A DNA stretch of 42,976 bases from a virus, in the IMG/VR virus record IMGVR_UViG_3300009104_000039, positions 1 through 42,976 of that record; one strand, 5' to 3'. Of the stretch, positions 8,921 through 18,111 are shown one piece after another (the first letter of the stretch is position 1; each line of letters opens with the position of its first letter). The position numbers and the translations under genes were made by a program. The notes under the pieces were generated by a model that was not told the DNA's origin, ran no database searches, and saw only the letters and a program-made list of their open reading frames with translations.

Positions 8921-9328
8921 TTATAAAGCTATCGCCATAGAAATTGCAAAGGCTTTTGTGGTATATGTTGCTAATGCCGTATCTGCGTATTCAGTTGTTG
9001 CCAATTTAGTTGAATTATCATTTGGAGATTGAGTGACACCAGTAATCGTACCTGCCAAACTTGTTGCTGTTATACTACCTGTGATATTTATATTACCCGT
9101 TCCGTCAATATCGTTTCCATTTAAATCTAAATTTCCACCAAGTTGCGGAGATGTATCATCTATGACATCCACCATAGAATTTGCTAAGAGTTCATTAATA
9201 GAACCCACAAGTGTTGCTTTATGAGTAGTCGTAAGAGTACTCAAATCACCAGCATTTGATCCGAGAGTATTTGTTTTTGTTCTCCAATTTGCAAAAGAAT
9301 CTTGTAAATTAACAGTTACTATAGCCAT
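8921..9328 (-). CDS. Fibre-stalk-like protein, tandem paralogue of the next upstream gene
   Basis: 135 residues. It shares almost its whole length with the product of 9338-9790: FANWRTKTNTLGSNAGDLS, then DTSPQLGGNLDLNGNDIDG, TGNINITGSITATSLAGT and STKLATTEYADTA. The NLDLNG...GTGN...GSITATS pattern is the classic beta-prism stalk repeat of phage fibres, and the KLATTEY segment resembles the join to an intramolecular chaperone or tip in other fibres. It ends in a short hydrophobic tail (KAFAISMAIAL). A tandem duplication is evident at both DNA and protein level. Confidence 0.65.
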   Translation of the reverse strand: MAIVTVNLQDSFANWRTKTNTLGSNAGDLSTLTTTHKATLVGSINELLANSMVDVIDDTSPQLGGNLDLNGNDIDGTGNINITGSITATSLAGTITGVTQSPNDNSTKLATTEYADTALATYTTKAFAISMAIAL

Positions 9329-9337
9329 ATTTTTTAC

Positions 9338-9790
9338 TTACGCTCCCCTAGTAGTAGACGATCCATCTGTCAAATCCGCATATGTTCCCAATGCAACTGC
9401 AACTGCTATTGTATAATCTTTCGTTACAGCAGGTAAACCATTAATATAAGATGTTGTTGCTAATTTAGTTGAGTTATCACCTTGAGTTTGTGTAACACCA
9501 GTAATAGTACCTGCTAAACTTGTTGCAGTAAGACTTCCAGTATAGTTTAAATTTCCTGTTCCTTCAATATCTTTTCCATTTAAATCTAAATTTCCTCCAA
9601 GCTGCGGAGATGTATCCTGAACAACAGCTGCGAAATTTAAAAGTCCATCAACTTCAATTAAAGCTGCTGTAAGACTACTTTTATCAGTAGTAGTAAGACT
9701 TGCTAAATCTCCTTGCTGTGTAGCAAGTGAATTGGTAGTAAGTCTCCAATCATTAAAAGTTCCAGAAAGATTAACAACAGGTATTGCCAT
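9338..9790 (-). CDS. Fibre-stalk-like protein, tandem paralogue of the 8921-9328 product
   Basis: 150 residues. The N-terminus FNDWRLTTNSLATQQGDLA, the block DTSPQLGGNLDLNGKDIEG and the block LNYTGSLTATSLAGTITG match the neighbour at 8921-9328 closely. DNA at 9555-9616 and 9096-9157 agrees at 57 of 62 positions, so the copies are recent or kept alike by recombination. The C-terminus differs (AVALGTYADLTDGSSTTRGA). The role is most likely a structural fibre segment; the assembly partner is unknown. Confidence 0.65.
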   Translation of the reverse strand: MAIPVVNLSGTFNDWRLTTNSLATQQGDLASLTTTDKSSLTAALIEVDGLLNFAAVVQDTSPQLGGNLDLNGKDIEGTGNLNYTGSLTATSLAGTITGVTQTQGDNSTKLATTSYINGLPAVTKDYTIAVAVALGTYADLTDGSSTTRGA

Positions 9791-9800
9791 TTAAATTCTC

Positions 9801-10172
9801 CTATTCGGGTATTTCATCATCATCATATGCTTTCCAATTTTGAATACTTTCATCCCAAAGATGATATTTTCCTTCAACAACTGGTACTGGATGTGGACAT
9901 TCCCATTGACAAGTATCTTCATTTAATGTCCAAGAAGGATATGGTTGAGGTGGAATAAAAGCATCTCTGGTTGAATCATATGTATAACCAATACCAGCAT
10001 AGTTTTTTCTTAATGGTGTCCCACCTAATTTATGTACACCCGCTTCTGTATTATATGAAGTTTGAATCCAATTACTTGGATCACCTAATTCACCTGTATT
10101 AATATATTCTTCTTTAACTACAAGAACTCTTGTAACTATATTATTTTTATCTATTTCAGCAAAATGTGGCAT
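9801..10172 (-). CDS. Conserved small marine-phage protein of unknown function
   Basis: 123 residues, beginning MPHFAEIDKNNIVTRVLVV. It contains the segment KNYAGIGYTYDSTRDAFIPP followed by QPYPSWTLNEDTCQWECP, a pattern I recognise as widespread in marine T4-like phages close to tail-fibre genes, usually annotated as hypothetical. It is rich in aromatic and Pro residues, with a compact soluble look and no transmembrane segment. It lies between a fibre stalk gene and the glycine-rich adhesin in the late direction. A virion or assembly role is inferred only from location. Confidence 0.6.
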   Translation of the reverse strand: MPHFAEIDKNNIVTRVLVVKEEYINTGELGDPSNWIQTSYNTEAGVHKLGGTPLRKNYAGIGYTYDSTRDAFIPPQPYPSWTLNEDTCQWECPHPVPVVEGKYHLWDESIQNWKAYDDDEIPE

Positions 10173-10186
10173 ATTATATTTCCTAT

Positions 10187-11026
10187 TTATTGATCCACAT
10201 TATATCTTACAATAACAATACCAGAACCTCCAGTACCGCCAACAGATGATCCTCCACCTGTATTGACTCCACCGGGTTGATTAGCTGCAGTAGTTGTACC
10301 ACCACCTCCACCTAGTCCACCTGGTTGAATACTTGTATAGCTAGTTACACCTCCACCTCCACCACCTCCACCGGCATAAAAAACATTACTGCCGTTTCGG
10401 TAAGCATTTTGTAAACCATCACCACCTTCAGTATTTGGACCAGCTCCTGCGGCACCTGCTCCTCCACCAGATCCACCAAAACCCGCACTATGACTATTTC
10501 TATCTGTACTACTACCACCGGGATTTCCTTGACCCGGAGTACCTGCGCCACCTCCTAAACCGCCGTGATTTCCTGCACCTGCTCCTCCTCCTGATCCACC
10601 AGTTGTTCCCGGTCCACCATAACCAGAACCACGTGCGCCTCCAATCGAAGCAGTAGAAGTAATAAGAGAACTTGGAAGTGAAGATGGTTGACCTGCTGTA
10701 GAAGCAGCTCCTCCACCACCAACAACAACTTGTCCAGAACCCGGATTAATAGTTAATCCAGTTTGTACAACCATACCACCGGCACCCGCGGCACCACTTG
10801 CCGTTCCACCTTCTGGCATACCATGAACTGCCGGTGATCCACCTCCACCAGAAACTACCATCACATCAACAATACCTTGAGCTGATGCTGTTAATGTTCC
10901 CGTATTCAAAAAAGTGTGTGATCTATAACTTACTCCACCTTGTTCATATTCATTTATATCATCACCACCTTCTAATTCAAAACCACCACCAGCGCCGACA
11001 TGGATTCCCCGATTAATAAACGCCAT
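10187..11026 (-). CDS. Glycine-rich receptor-binding adhesin
   Basis: 279 residues. After an N-terminal beta segment (SYRSHTFLNTGTLTASAQGI, then VDVMVVSGGGGSP), residues ~75-270 are very Gly/Ala/Ser-rich with many GGGAG and GGGG runs. The chain ends in a strand typical of the family (GGTGGSGIVIVRYNVDQ). Poly-glycine sandwich adhesins such as gp38 of Salmonella phage S16 use Gly-rich helices for receptor binding; the resemblance here is in composition and layout. Location next to the Mtd-N-like fibre supports a tip role. The exact receptor is unknown. Confidence 0.75.
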   Translation of the reverse strand: MAFINRGIHVGAGGGFELEGGDDINEYEQGGVSYRSHTFLNTGTLTASAQGIVDVMVVSGGGGSPAVHGMPEGGTASGAAGAGGMVVQTGLTINPGSGQVVVGGGGAASTAGQPSSLPSSLITSTASIGGARGSGYGGPGTTGGSGGGAGAGNHGGLGGGAGTPGQGNPGGSSTDRNSHSAGFGGSGGGAGAAGAGPNTEGGDGLQNAYRNGSNVFYAGGGGGGGGVTSYTSIQPGGLGGGGGTTTAANQPGGVNTGGGSSVGGTGGSGIVIVRYNVDQ

Positions 11027-11029
11027 ATT

Positions 11030-12238
11030 TTATGCCTTACATTTTAACATGAATCTTACACCCGCACCAGGAGTAGATGAACCTACTTGTGTAACTTTAA
11101 AAGCTATTCTATCACCAGATACAAATGTAGTTGTTGAAAAACCACCAGGAGTCATTACTGATGTATTCTGTGAAAAAGAAGGTTTAGAAGTATAAATTGA
11201 TGATCCATTTTTTTCTATATCTAAAAGTACATTTGAACCATTACATTGAGTATCTATATATCCAACATCTCCTTCAAATGTTCCACTTCTGGCCATTACC
11301 ATTACACCATATGTCTGCCCAGCAACTAAATTTTTTCCCGCAAAACTACCACTATAACCTGCTACAAAAGATATATCATAATTCCAACCTGCTGTTCTTG
11401 CCCAATTAGTACCATCATAATACATAAGATCGTTTAATGTATCACCACCTAATGCAATCTTTTGACCACTTATCGCATTGTCTGCTATATCTACACCCGT
11501 AATTGTTGAATTTTCTATTTCTGCAGATCGAATAGTTCCCGGAGCTATTGATGCATTAGTAATTGTTTGTGCTGTAATTTTTGCCTCAGTTATTGCATCA
11601 TCAGCTATCTTAGCGCTTGTAACATTTGAATCAAGAATTTTTATAGTTGTTATAGAATCACTTGCTATCTTATCAGCTGTTACATTAGAATCTAATATGT
11701 GTGATGTTGTTACAGCATCATCAGCTAGTTCAGTCGCTGTTATTGTGTTCGCGGCTATCTGTGCATTAGAAACTGTACCAGTTAAATCACCACCTACAGC
11801 AACATCTAAATCAATAGTATCAAAAGCCCAATTACCAGCACCATCTGTTTTAAGAAATTGTCCTGCTGTACCATCAGAAAAAAACAATTCAGTAATACCA
11901 ATTACTCCTGCACCTATCTGAATATTTGCGACTGTACCTGTAACATCACCACCTACAGCGGTTCCACTTGTATCAACTGTATCAAAAGAAAAATTCCCAG
12001 CTCCATCTGTTTTGAGAAATTGTCCAGCTGTTCCATCAGAAAAATTTAATTGATTAATACCAACACTATTTGAAACATTACTTAAATCTTCTCTCGCTAA
12101 TGGATAACCTCCAGCCAACATATTATCATGTACCACGAGGGTATCCTTAGTGGTATCAACTGTGCATTCACCTTCTGCACCAGTAAATACGCTATGTTCA
12201 GTTGTGGTTCCTCTTCTTATTTGGACTCTTTTTGCCAT
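11030..12238 (-). CDS. Tail fibre with Mtd-N-like head and decapeptide stalk repeats
   Basis: 402 residues. Residues ~4-50 (RVQIRRGTTTEHSVFTGAEG, then TKDTLVVHDN) match the N-terminal beta-prism domain found in major tropism determinant and other fibre proteins. Residues ~62-109 and ~116-160 are an internal duplication (FSDGTAGQFLKTDGAGN, then VGGDVTGTV). Residues ~165-262 are repeats of about ten residues (IADDAITEAK type), suggesting a long triple-stranded stalk. The last ~120 residues (GWNYDISFVAGYSGSFAGK onward) form a jelly-roll-like head. A virion fibre is very likely; the receptor is unknown. Confidence 0.78.
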   Translation of the reverse strand: MAKRVQIRRGTTTEHSVFTGAEGECTVDTTKDTLVVHDNMLAGGYPLAREDLSNVSNSVGINQLNFSDGTAGQFLKTDGAGNFSFDTVDTSGTAVGGDVTGTVANIQIGAGVIGITELFFSDGTAGQFLKTDGAGNWAFDTIDLDVAVGGDLTGTVSNAQIAANTITATELADDAVTTSHILDSNVTADKIASDSITTIKILDSNVTSAKIADDAITEAKITAQTITNASIAPGTIRSAEIENSTITGVDIADNAISGQKIALGGDTLNDLMYYDGTNWARTAGWNYDISFVAGYSGSFAGKNLVAGQTYGVMVMARSGTFEGDVGYIDTQCNGSNVLLDIEKNGSSIYTSKPSFSQNTSVMTPGGFSTTTFVSGDRIAFKVTQVGSSTPGAGVRFMLKCKA

Positions 12239-12239
12239 A

Positions 12240-12446
12240 TTATTTCTCGCTTATCTTTAGTAAAAGATTTTTTATTTCTTGCATATCGTCTTTTAAAATA
12301 TTTATATCTTGAACACAATTTTGTAATATTTGTGCTTCTTGTATCTTTCGATTTCGATCTAATTTATATTTTTCTAAAGCATTTAAATCTGTATTAACCA
12401 CAGCATTCGATACTTTATCTCTAACAAATTTATGTTCATTTATCAT
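12240..12446 (-). CDS. Small coiled-coil protein between baseplate and fibre genes
   Basis: 68 residues, highly charged and helical (ALEKYKLDRNRKIQEAQILQ, then INILKDDMQEIKNLLLKISE). The C-terminal half shows heptad-like spacing of Ile/Leu, suggesting a short coiled coil. The start codon overlaps the stop of the DUF4815-like gene by 4 nt (ATGA), so translation is coupled. The stop lies 1 nt before the next fibre ATG. It may be an assembly factor or fibre-trimerising helper; the family is not recognised. Confidence 0.6.
   Translation of the reverse strand: MINEHKFVRDKVSNAVVNTDLNALEKYKLDRNRKIQEAQILQNCVQDINILKDDMQEIKNLLLKISEK
12299..12306 (-). promoter_or_regulatory. Possible internal T4-type late promoter box
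   Basis: A perfect TATAAATA lies on the minus strand inside the 68-residue gene, 60 nt before the ATG of the Mtd-N-like fibre (12238). The spacing is longer than at the other boxes and it lies in coding sequence, so chance occurrence in AT-rich DNA is possible. Confidence 0.35.
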
Positions 12447-15400
12447 GCCATTGCGATTGCTCTCAAATCTAGTATTCTAGGAACATGAGGTGTACTTGCA
12501 TTTCCTGTCATTACTACTTTAATTGCAAATGTTTTAAAAGATGTAAAAGTTGCCGAACCTACAGTATAATTTACATGAAAATTTACAGGATCATATTGAT
12601 ATTCAACCATATCATTTTCATCTAATGAAACTGTATTTGCATTACTTGATTGATTCATAGCTACCCAATTTTTATCATCAAAACGGTCAGAATCATAAAG
12701 TGATAAAATTTTATAATAAACATGAATATCTGTTCCAGCAGGTTTATTGGCAGTTAAAACTACTGTCAAATCACTCGCATCAAAACCATCAGATAAAGTT
12801 ACTCGTCTTGTAATATATCTTGCTACAGCATCACCACCAGATGGTGCTTCCGCTTCACCTGTAGTAAGATTATTAATAGTATTTTCTATTCCGATAACTC
12901 CCATACGACCTGTATCAAGAACAGGACTAACATGACCACTAGAATTTGTTGAAGATAAAGTAGCTTTAGCAAGATAACTACCTGATGTAGTTGTAATAAC
13001 TTTTTGAGATTCAAACTCATGGTTTTTGTTTATAACTACACCTTCATATTCGGATCCTAAAGTTCCACCGAATGTAGTTGTTTTAACCGACCAATCAATT
13101 GCAGTATTATCTACTTTAATTTCTTGTGGTGTTAATTGCATAACATTCATTTTAAAATCTGCAACAGTATTATTATTTTTAAATACAGCTTCATGTGTTC
13201 CAGAAGTTGTAAAATTACATCTATTTAATTTAAATGTCAAATCTTGATTCTGTTCTTGTTGCCATGTAGTTGCATTCTGTGATTTAAATAAAACACCTAT
13301 GTAAGGTTGTTTAGAAACTTTCCTTGTTGAACCAAGTACATTTTCACCCATTTCAGCAAAGAAACATTCATAAGCATTACTATTAGAATCAATAACAAGT
13401 GCATATTCACCAGGTGCAAGATAAACAGGAGATGGAAATACCCAATTAGTAACTGCTGAAGCATCATCACTTATATTAATTTCAGAAGGTAATTTACTTA
13501 CATCAGAAAAAGGTGCAACTAATACAGATGGAAAACCTACCTCTGTTGCTCTTATAGAAATATTGACAGGAACATTACCAGGATCTTTACCTTTAAAATA
13601 TAAATCTACATCTGATAAATGAATACCATCAGGATAAATATTTGGATCAATAAAAAATGTTTGAGCAAGTGGATCCCGCCTTGGAGGTGCTGCCCATCCT
13701 ATAACAACATCTCTATCAAATCGTCTTGTAGTTACAATTTGTTCTTGTGCTGAACCTGTACCACCAACATGAAGTCTTGGTATTCTTGAAGAAAGAATTA
13801 CTTCTTCCGTAGTAGATAGTAAACCTTGTGCTTGGAACATTGCTTCACCAAAAGTACTCGCATTTTCTAAATTACCATTTGAATCATCTGTTAAAAGAAA
13901 TTGTCTTTCTCCTGTTCGGAATACTAACAAAGGAGGATTTTGTTCTTGTGCAAAATCAGGACAAGGTAATTCAAATCTCAAATCACTAATAGAACCAGAA
14001 TCATCTGTATAAATTGGATCTCCAAGATTACCCTGAGGACTAGCCGTTGCATTTGGTCTACAATAAATTGCTACATCTGTTTTATCAAAGAAAGGATAAA
14101 CTCTTGTATTTGGTTTCAAACCTGTAGCAGAAACAGTAAGATTTTGTGCGCGAATAAAAGGAAGTACAGAAAGATCAACAACTCTTTCACCCAAACTTTG
14201 ATTAATTGTTTGTGAACCAACTATTTCTGTTCTTATACCAGATCGTGATTGAAGTTGATCGACAGCAAATGTTTGTTCTTGGACTAATGCCCTACCACGC
14301 CATTCCGCTTCACCTCTTGCAACAACTCTTTCATTTCTTCCCGTACCAATATCTTGCCAATCATTCCATTGACTACCAAAACCTAACCCGGCAAGAGATT
14401 CCCAAGCATCATTCTCTCCTGTAGCATTAACAACAACTTCAGGTCTATTATTTTTTGCTACCCAAAGATCATTAGGAGGATCAAGAGCTACAACACCTTG
14501 CCACTCCTGAACATCAAATGGATTAACACTAGTAAAAGAAGTAGCATCTGTTTGTGTAACAAATGGAGTTGAAGTATAAGCTAATGTAATTAAATCACCT
14601 GTTTGTTGAACACCAGTAGAAGCACCAGAGTCATATGCTATATTAGTAAAATCTGAAAAGAATGGTGGCCTCAATTCTCTTTTTTGAAAATCAATAGCAC
14701 ATTTATAATCTTCATTGAAAACATTACCTACACTATGACCTGCAAAGTCATCAACTAAAATTCCATTTTTAAATCTATCTAAACCATTTTCATCTTTAAT
14801 TAGTAATGCTTCGGCATCTTTTTCCAATAATGTAAGAGCAGTATAATATTCAACATTATTTAATCTTTTTTCTAACTTACCAATATCTTTCATTGTATAT
14901 CTTTTGTTTTCAATATAAACTGCTGTAATATCAGTTGGGTTAAATGTATATGCTGGAATTTGTAATTGCCACAAATTCATTGTACCATCCAATCTATATG
15001 GAGGTACTGGATTATCAGCTGAAACACCTTTATGGACTCCAAATTGTTTATCCTTTCCAACAAAAAGTGTATCCATTCTTGCTAAATAATAATTATAATC
15101 TGCTGACCAATTTGTATTAGGTTGTGGAACTTGAACACCAGCTTCCATAGCAGTAGTACCATCTGTCCTTCTTGGTCTAAAATCTATACAATCTCGTAAT
15201 TCAACTTTATTACCATTTACTACGGAAATATAACTGGGAATTAAATCATATGTAGTTGTTGCTGTATATGAATCAACGGAAAAATAACCTTCTCCCGCAT
15301 GGGAAAAATAATCCATAATAACTAAAAGTTGTCCTGTTGGTGCCGTACCTGTTAATTGGATTCTACCATGATCGTAAAAATTATCTCTTTGTCCGGTATC

Positions 15401-18097
15401 CAATTTCCATTGTGCCGTAACATTAGTAGAACCTGCAGTAACAAGACCTATAGTTGCTGTATAAGAATTTGTCGCACCAGTAATAACTTCTGATGCTTGA
15501 AAAGTTCCAGAAGTTACAACATAAGTAATATCTGTTAAAGGATTGTGTGAAATAATAGTTCCTTTTGCACCAGAAGTTCCACCAGTAATTGTTTCACCTG
15601 CCAGATACGTTCCTGTCGCTGCAGATACAGTTAATGCTGGTGCTGATGCTGCAGAACCTGAATTAGTAGAATCATAAATAGCATGAATTTTATTTACGTC
15701 TGAAATCGCTAATGTACTAAATGCTTGTGAAGTAGTTGTAGGAGTTGCAATAGCAACTTCTTTATTTTTAACAAGAGTTTTTGTTTTCTCTTGTGCATTA
15801 TCCACATTCATAGTACATATAAAACTAGCCGTTGTTGCTAATGTAGCATCACCTGTAAATATATTTACTGATTGACTATTTCCGGCTACAGTTACTGTTG
15901 CTTGAGCTGGTGAACTTGTATTGAGATCAAAAATAGTACCTGCGGAATCAATACCAAAATAATTTTGTTCTACAACACTTGAGGATAACAAACCTGTTCC
16001 AAAAAATGTTTCAGAACTACCACCAGATGTTAAATTAGCTTGACCCGCAACAATAGGAACATTAGTAAAAACTTTTTGAAATTTATAACTTGTATCAACA
16101 TTTGAACTGTCATCACGAATTGTTCTAATTGTATCTTGAGGCAATTTAAAAACAAGTGAATTAAAATCTGAATCATGTAATGCTGTATCTCCACCAATGA
16201 TTGCTCCTGCTGCAGCACCTGATCCACCACCACCAGAAAATGAAATAGTTGGATAAGAAGTATATCCAGCTCCAGCTGCAGTAATCGTTACTGCAGTAAC
16301 TGCTCCACCAGTAACTGTTGCCGTCGCAGTTGCTAATGTTCCTCCACCACCAGCAATAGTAACAGTAGGTGCTGAAGTATATCCAGAACCTCCTGCAGTT
16401 ACATTAGCACCTGTTACAGTAGCAGATGATGCCTTAACTGATTTTCCCAATGTGTCAATATCACATTTTGCATTAAGTGTAATTGTACCTGACAACGGAT
16501 CTTCTGGAATAACAATACTATTAACATCACCAAAATCTCCAACAGACATTGTAACACTATAAAGATATAGTTTATAATGACTGTTTGTAAGATTTCCTGA
16601 TTGCCAAGTTTGTTGTCTTACTCTTGCTGTACCAATTTTTGTTGAAGCATAAGTTGTAGGATCTGTTAATATAAGATCAGCACTAGCAACTTTATGAAGA
16701 TCAACTTCTGCATGGGTTGCTGGATTAAATAAACCTTCTAAATTCGTTACAGTTGTAAAATTACCATACTGCATAACACGATCAAAATTATTTACTTGTT
16801 TCCAATCTCTTGCTCGATCAACTGTAAGATCAGTAGATGTAAAAGTTCTAAATTCATGTCCTTCTATATATGCTTTACCCGGATCTAATCTTGCAGTAAG
16901 TTTTGTTGAATCAGGTGTGTCTGCTTGATGAGGTTTTAATTGAAGTGGAAAATGTCTTACAGTATAACTTCCTGATTCATCATTTGTTCTACGAGCAAAT
17001 GTTTGTTCTAATTCAGAATAAATAGCATACTTAACTTCTTTATGTCTATCTCCGTCAACTAATCTTATTACTTCTATAAAATCTGTATCATCAGTAGATG
17101 CTGTAGTTTTCTTAACAAAAGTAAGAGTATATTTTAAACGATCAGCACCTGGTGCCGCAAAGTTATATGCTCCAGTTGCATTATCTAATAAAGTACTATC
17201 CTCACCAGAATCAACAGTCGTTGCTGATACTTGCATACCAATTCTATATGTTGGAGTATTTGTATACTTATCTAATATAATTGTTTGTTTAGCAACTCGT
17301 ATAAAATTTCCATTAAAATAATAGAAACCATCTAAACATGAAGCAGCTGAACCAAAACCTGTTGCTGATGAAGTTGCCGCACGTGCTTGTACTGAAAAAT
17401 CAGTTGCTGATAATAATTCACCATCATTAAAAACCGCAGCTGAAATAAGAGTTGCAGTTGCTTGAGCATCAGTTCCAGAACCTCCAGTAATTGAAACTGT
17501 TGGTGTTGAAGTATAACCATCACCTGCATTAGTTATATTAATATGACTTACTTTTTGAGCGGAATCAAGTACTGCAGTAGCTGTTGCTTGTGTACCTCCT
17601 GCAGGAGGGGCAGATATTGCAACAGTAGGTGCAGAAGTATATCCAGAACCTTGATTAGTTACTTCAATACCTTGAACTTTTTTAGTTGTTGCTCCACCAG
17701 AAATATATTTAATCCAAAGAGTATTTGGATCACTACCATCAACAGCAGCATTATTAACAACTGTTGCCCTTGCACCGGATCGGTCTCCCGTAATCGTTTT
17801 CCCTGCAAACAAAGATGGTGTAATATTAACGCTATTAAACTGAGCTTGTAACTTTACAAAACTATACTCGTTATCAATAGTAATTTCACCACCTTGAACT
17901 CGACTACCATTTTGAAAAACATGGTCCCCAAATCTTTTAAGTTGATTTCTTAATATTGTTTGTTCTTGAGTAAGTTCTCTTGCTTGAACAGCGACCGAAG
18001 GTTTATAAAGGACTTGATGAAAATCTTTTGTTTCATCATAGTCATCAAAATAAGGACTCTGATTTAAATTTAAATTAATATTAGATGTGTCTGCCAT
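12443..18097 (-). CDS. Giant DUF4815-like baseplate/tail structural protein
   Basis: 1884 residues. The N-terminus (LNLNQSPYFDDYDETKDFHQ, then VLYKPSVAVQARELTQEQTI) is the signature of the DUF4815 virion proteins of marine T4-like phages. It lies just downstream of gp8, where T4 has gp9-gp11, so a baseplate peripheral role linking wedge to fibres is inferred. Four copies of a GYTSxPT beta repeat are inserted: two at ~150-215 (SGYTSAPTVAISAPP, DGYTSTPTVSITGG) and two at ~570-640 (SGYTSAPTVTIAGG, AGYTSYPTISFSGG). The C-terminal third is strand-rich (VYLAPGEYALVIDSNSNAYE). Neighbour starts and stops overlap or sit within 15 nt. Confidence 0.82.
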   Translation of the reverse strand: MADTSNINLNLNQSPYFDDYDETKDFHQVLYKPSVAVQARELTQEQTILRNQLKRFGDHVFQNGSRVQGGEITIDNEYSFVKLQAQFNSVNITPSLFAGKTITGDRSGARATVVNNAAVDGSDPNTLWIKYISGGATTKKVQGIEVTNQGSGYTSAPTVAISAPPAGGTQATATAVLDSAQKVSHINITNAGDGYTSTPTVSITGGSGTDAQATATLISAAVFNDGELLSATDFSVQARAATSSATGFGSAASCLDGFYYFNGNFIRVAKQTIILDKYTNTPTYRIGMQVSATTVDSGEDSTLLDNATGAYNFAAPGADRLKYTLTFVKKTTASTDDTDFIEVIRLVDGDRHKEVKYAIYSELEQTFARRTNDESGSYTVRHFPLQLKPHQADTPDSTKLTARLDPGKAYIEGHEFRTFTSTDLTVDRARDWKQVNNFDRVMQYGNFTTVTNLEGLFNPATHAEVDLHKVASADLILTDPTTYASTKIGTARVRQQTWQSGNLTNSHYKLYLYSVTMSVGDFGDVNSIVIPEDPLSGTITLNAKCDIDTLGKSVKASSATVTGANVTAGGSGYTSAPTVTIAGGGGTLATATATVTGGAVTAVTITAAGAGYTSYPTISFSGGGGSGAAAGAIIGGDTALHDSDFNSLVFKLPQDTIRTIRDDSSNVDTSYKFQKVFTNVPIVAGQANLTSGGSSETFFGTGLLSSSVVEQNYFGIDSAGTIFDLNTSSPAQATVTVAGNSQSVNIFTGDATLATTASFICTMNVDNAQEKTKTLVKNKEVAIATPTTTSQAFSTLAISDVNKIHAIYDSTNSGSAASAPALTVSAATGTYLAGETITGGTSGAKGTIISHNPLTDITYVVTSGTFQASEVITGATNSYTATIGLVTAGSTNVTAQWKLDTGQRDNFYDHGRIQLTGTAPTGQLLVIMDYFSHAGEGYFSVDSYTATTTYDLIPSYISVVNGNKVELRDCIDFRPRRTDGTTAMEAGVQVPQPNTNWSADYNYYLARMDTLFVGKDKQFGVHKGVSADNPVPPYRLDGTMNLWQLQIPAYTFNPTDITAVYIENKRYTMKDIGKLEKRLNNVEYYTALTLLEKDAEALLIKDENGLDRFKNGILVDDFAGHSVGNVFNEDYKCAIDFQKRELRPPFFSDFTNIAYDSGASTGVQQTGDLITLAYTSTPFVTQTDATSFTSVNPFDVQEWQGVVALDPPNDLWVAKNNRPEVVVNATGENDAWESLAGLGFGSQWNDWQDIGTGRNERVVARGEAEWRGRALVQEQTFAVDQLQSRSGIRTEIVGSQTINQSLGERVVDLSVLPFIRAQNLTVSATGLKPNTRVYPFFDKTDVAIYCRPNATASPQGNLGDPIYTDDSGSISDLRFELPCPDFAQEQNPPLLVFRTGERQFLLTDDSNGNLENASTFGEAMFQAQGLLSTTEEVILSSRIPRLHVGGTGSAQEQIVTTRRFDRDVVIGWAAPPRRDPLAQTFFIDPNIYPDGIHLSDVDLYFKGKDPGNVPVNISIRATEVGFPSVLVAPFSDVSKLPSEINISDDASAVTNWVFPSPVYLAPGEYALVIDSNSNAYECFFAEMGENVLGSTRKVSKQPYIGVLFKSQNATTWQQEQNQDLTFKLNRCNFTTSGTHEAVFKNNNTVADFKMNVMQLTPQEIKVDNTAIDWSVKTTTFGGTLGSEYEGVVINKNHEFESQKVITTTSGSYLAKATLSSTNSSGHVSPVLDTGRMGVIGIENTINNLTTGEAEAPSGGDAVARYITRRVTLSDGFDASDLTVVLTANKPAGTDIHVYYKILSLYDSDRFDDKNWVAMNQSSNANTVSLDENDMVEYQYDPVNFHVNYTVGSATFTSFKTFAIKVVMTGNASTPHVPRILDLRAIAMA

Positions 18098-18111
18098 TTA
18101 TTATATCCTTC

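Noticed and set aside
10187-11026. Gly-rich DNA considered as a simple repeat or CRISPR-like array
   Set aside because: The repeats are irregular, keep one open frame and encode a recognisable Gly-rich adhesin; no regular spacer pattern exists.
11478-11921. Long plus-strand frame (147 codons) opposite the Mtd-N-like fibre
   Set aside because: It is the mirror of the repetitive stalk coding sequence, lacks a ribosome site and runs against the late gene; similar plus-strand frames across 1-26 kb were rejected for the same reason.
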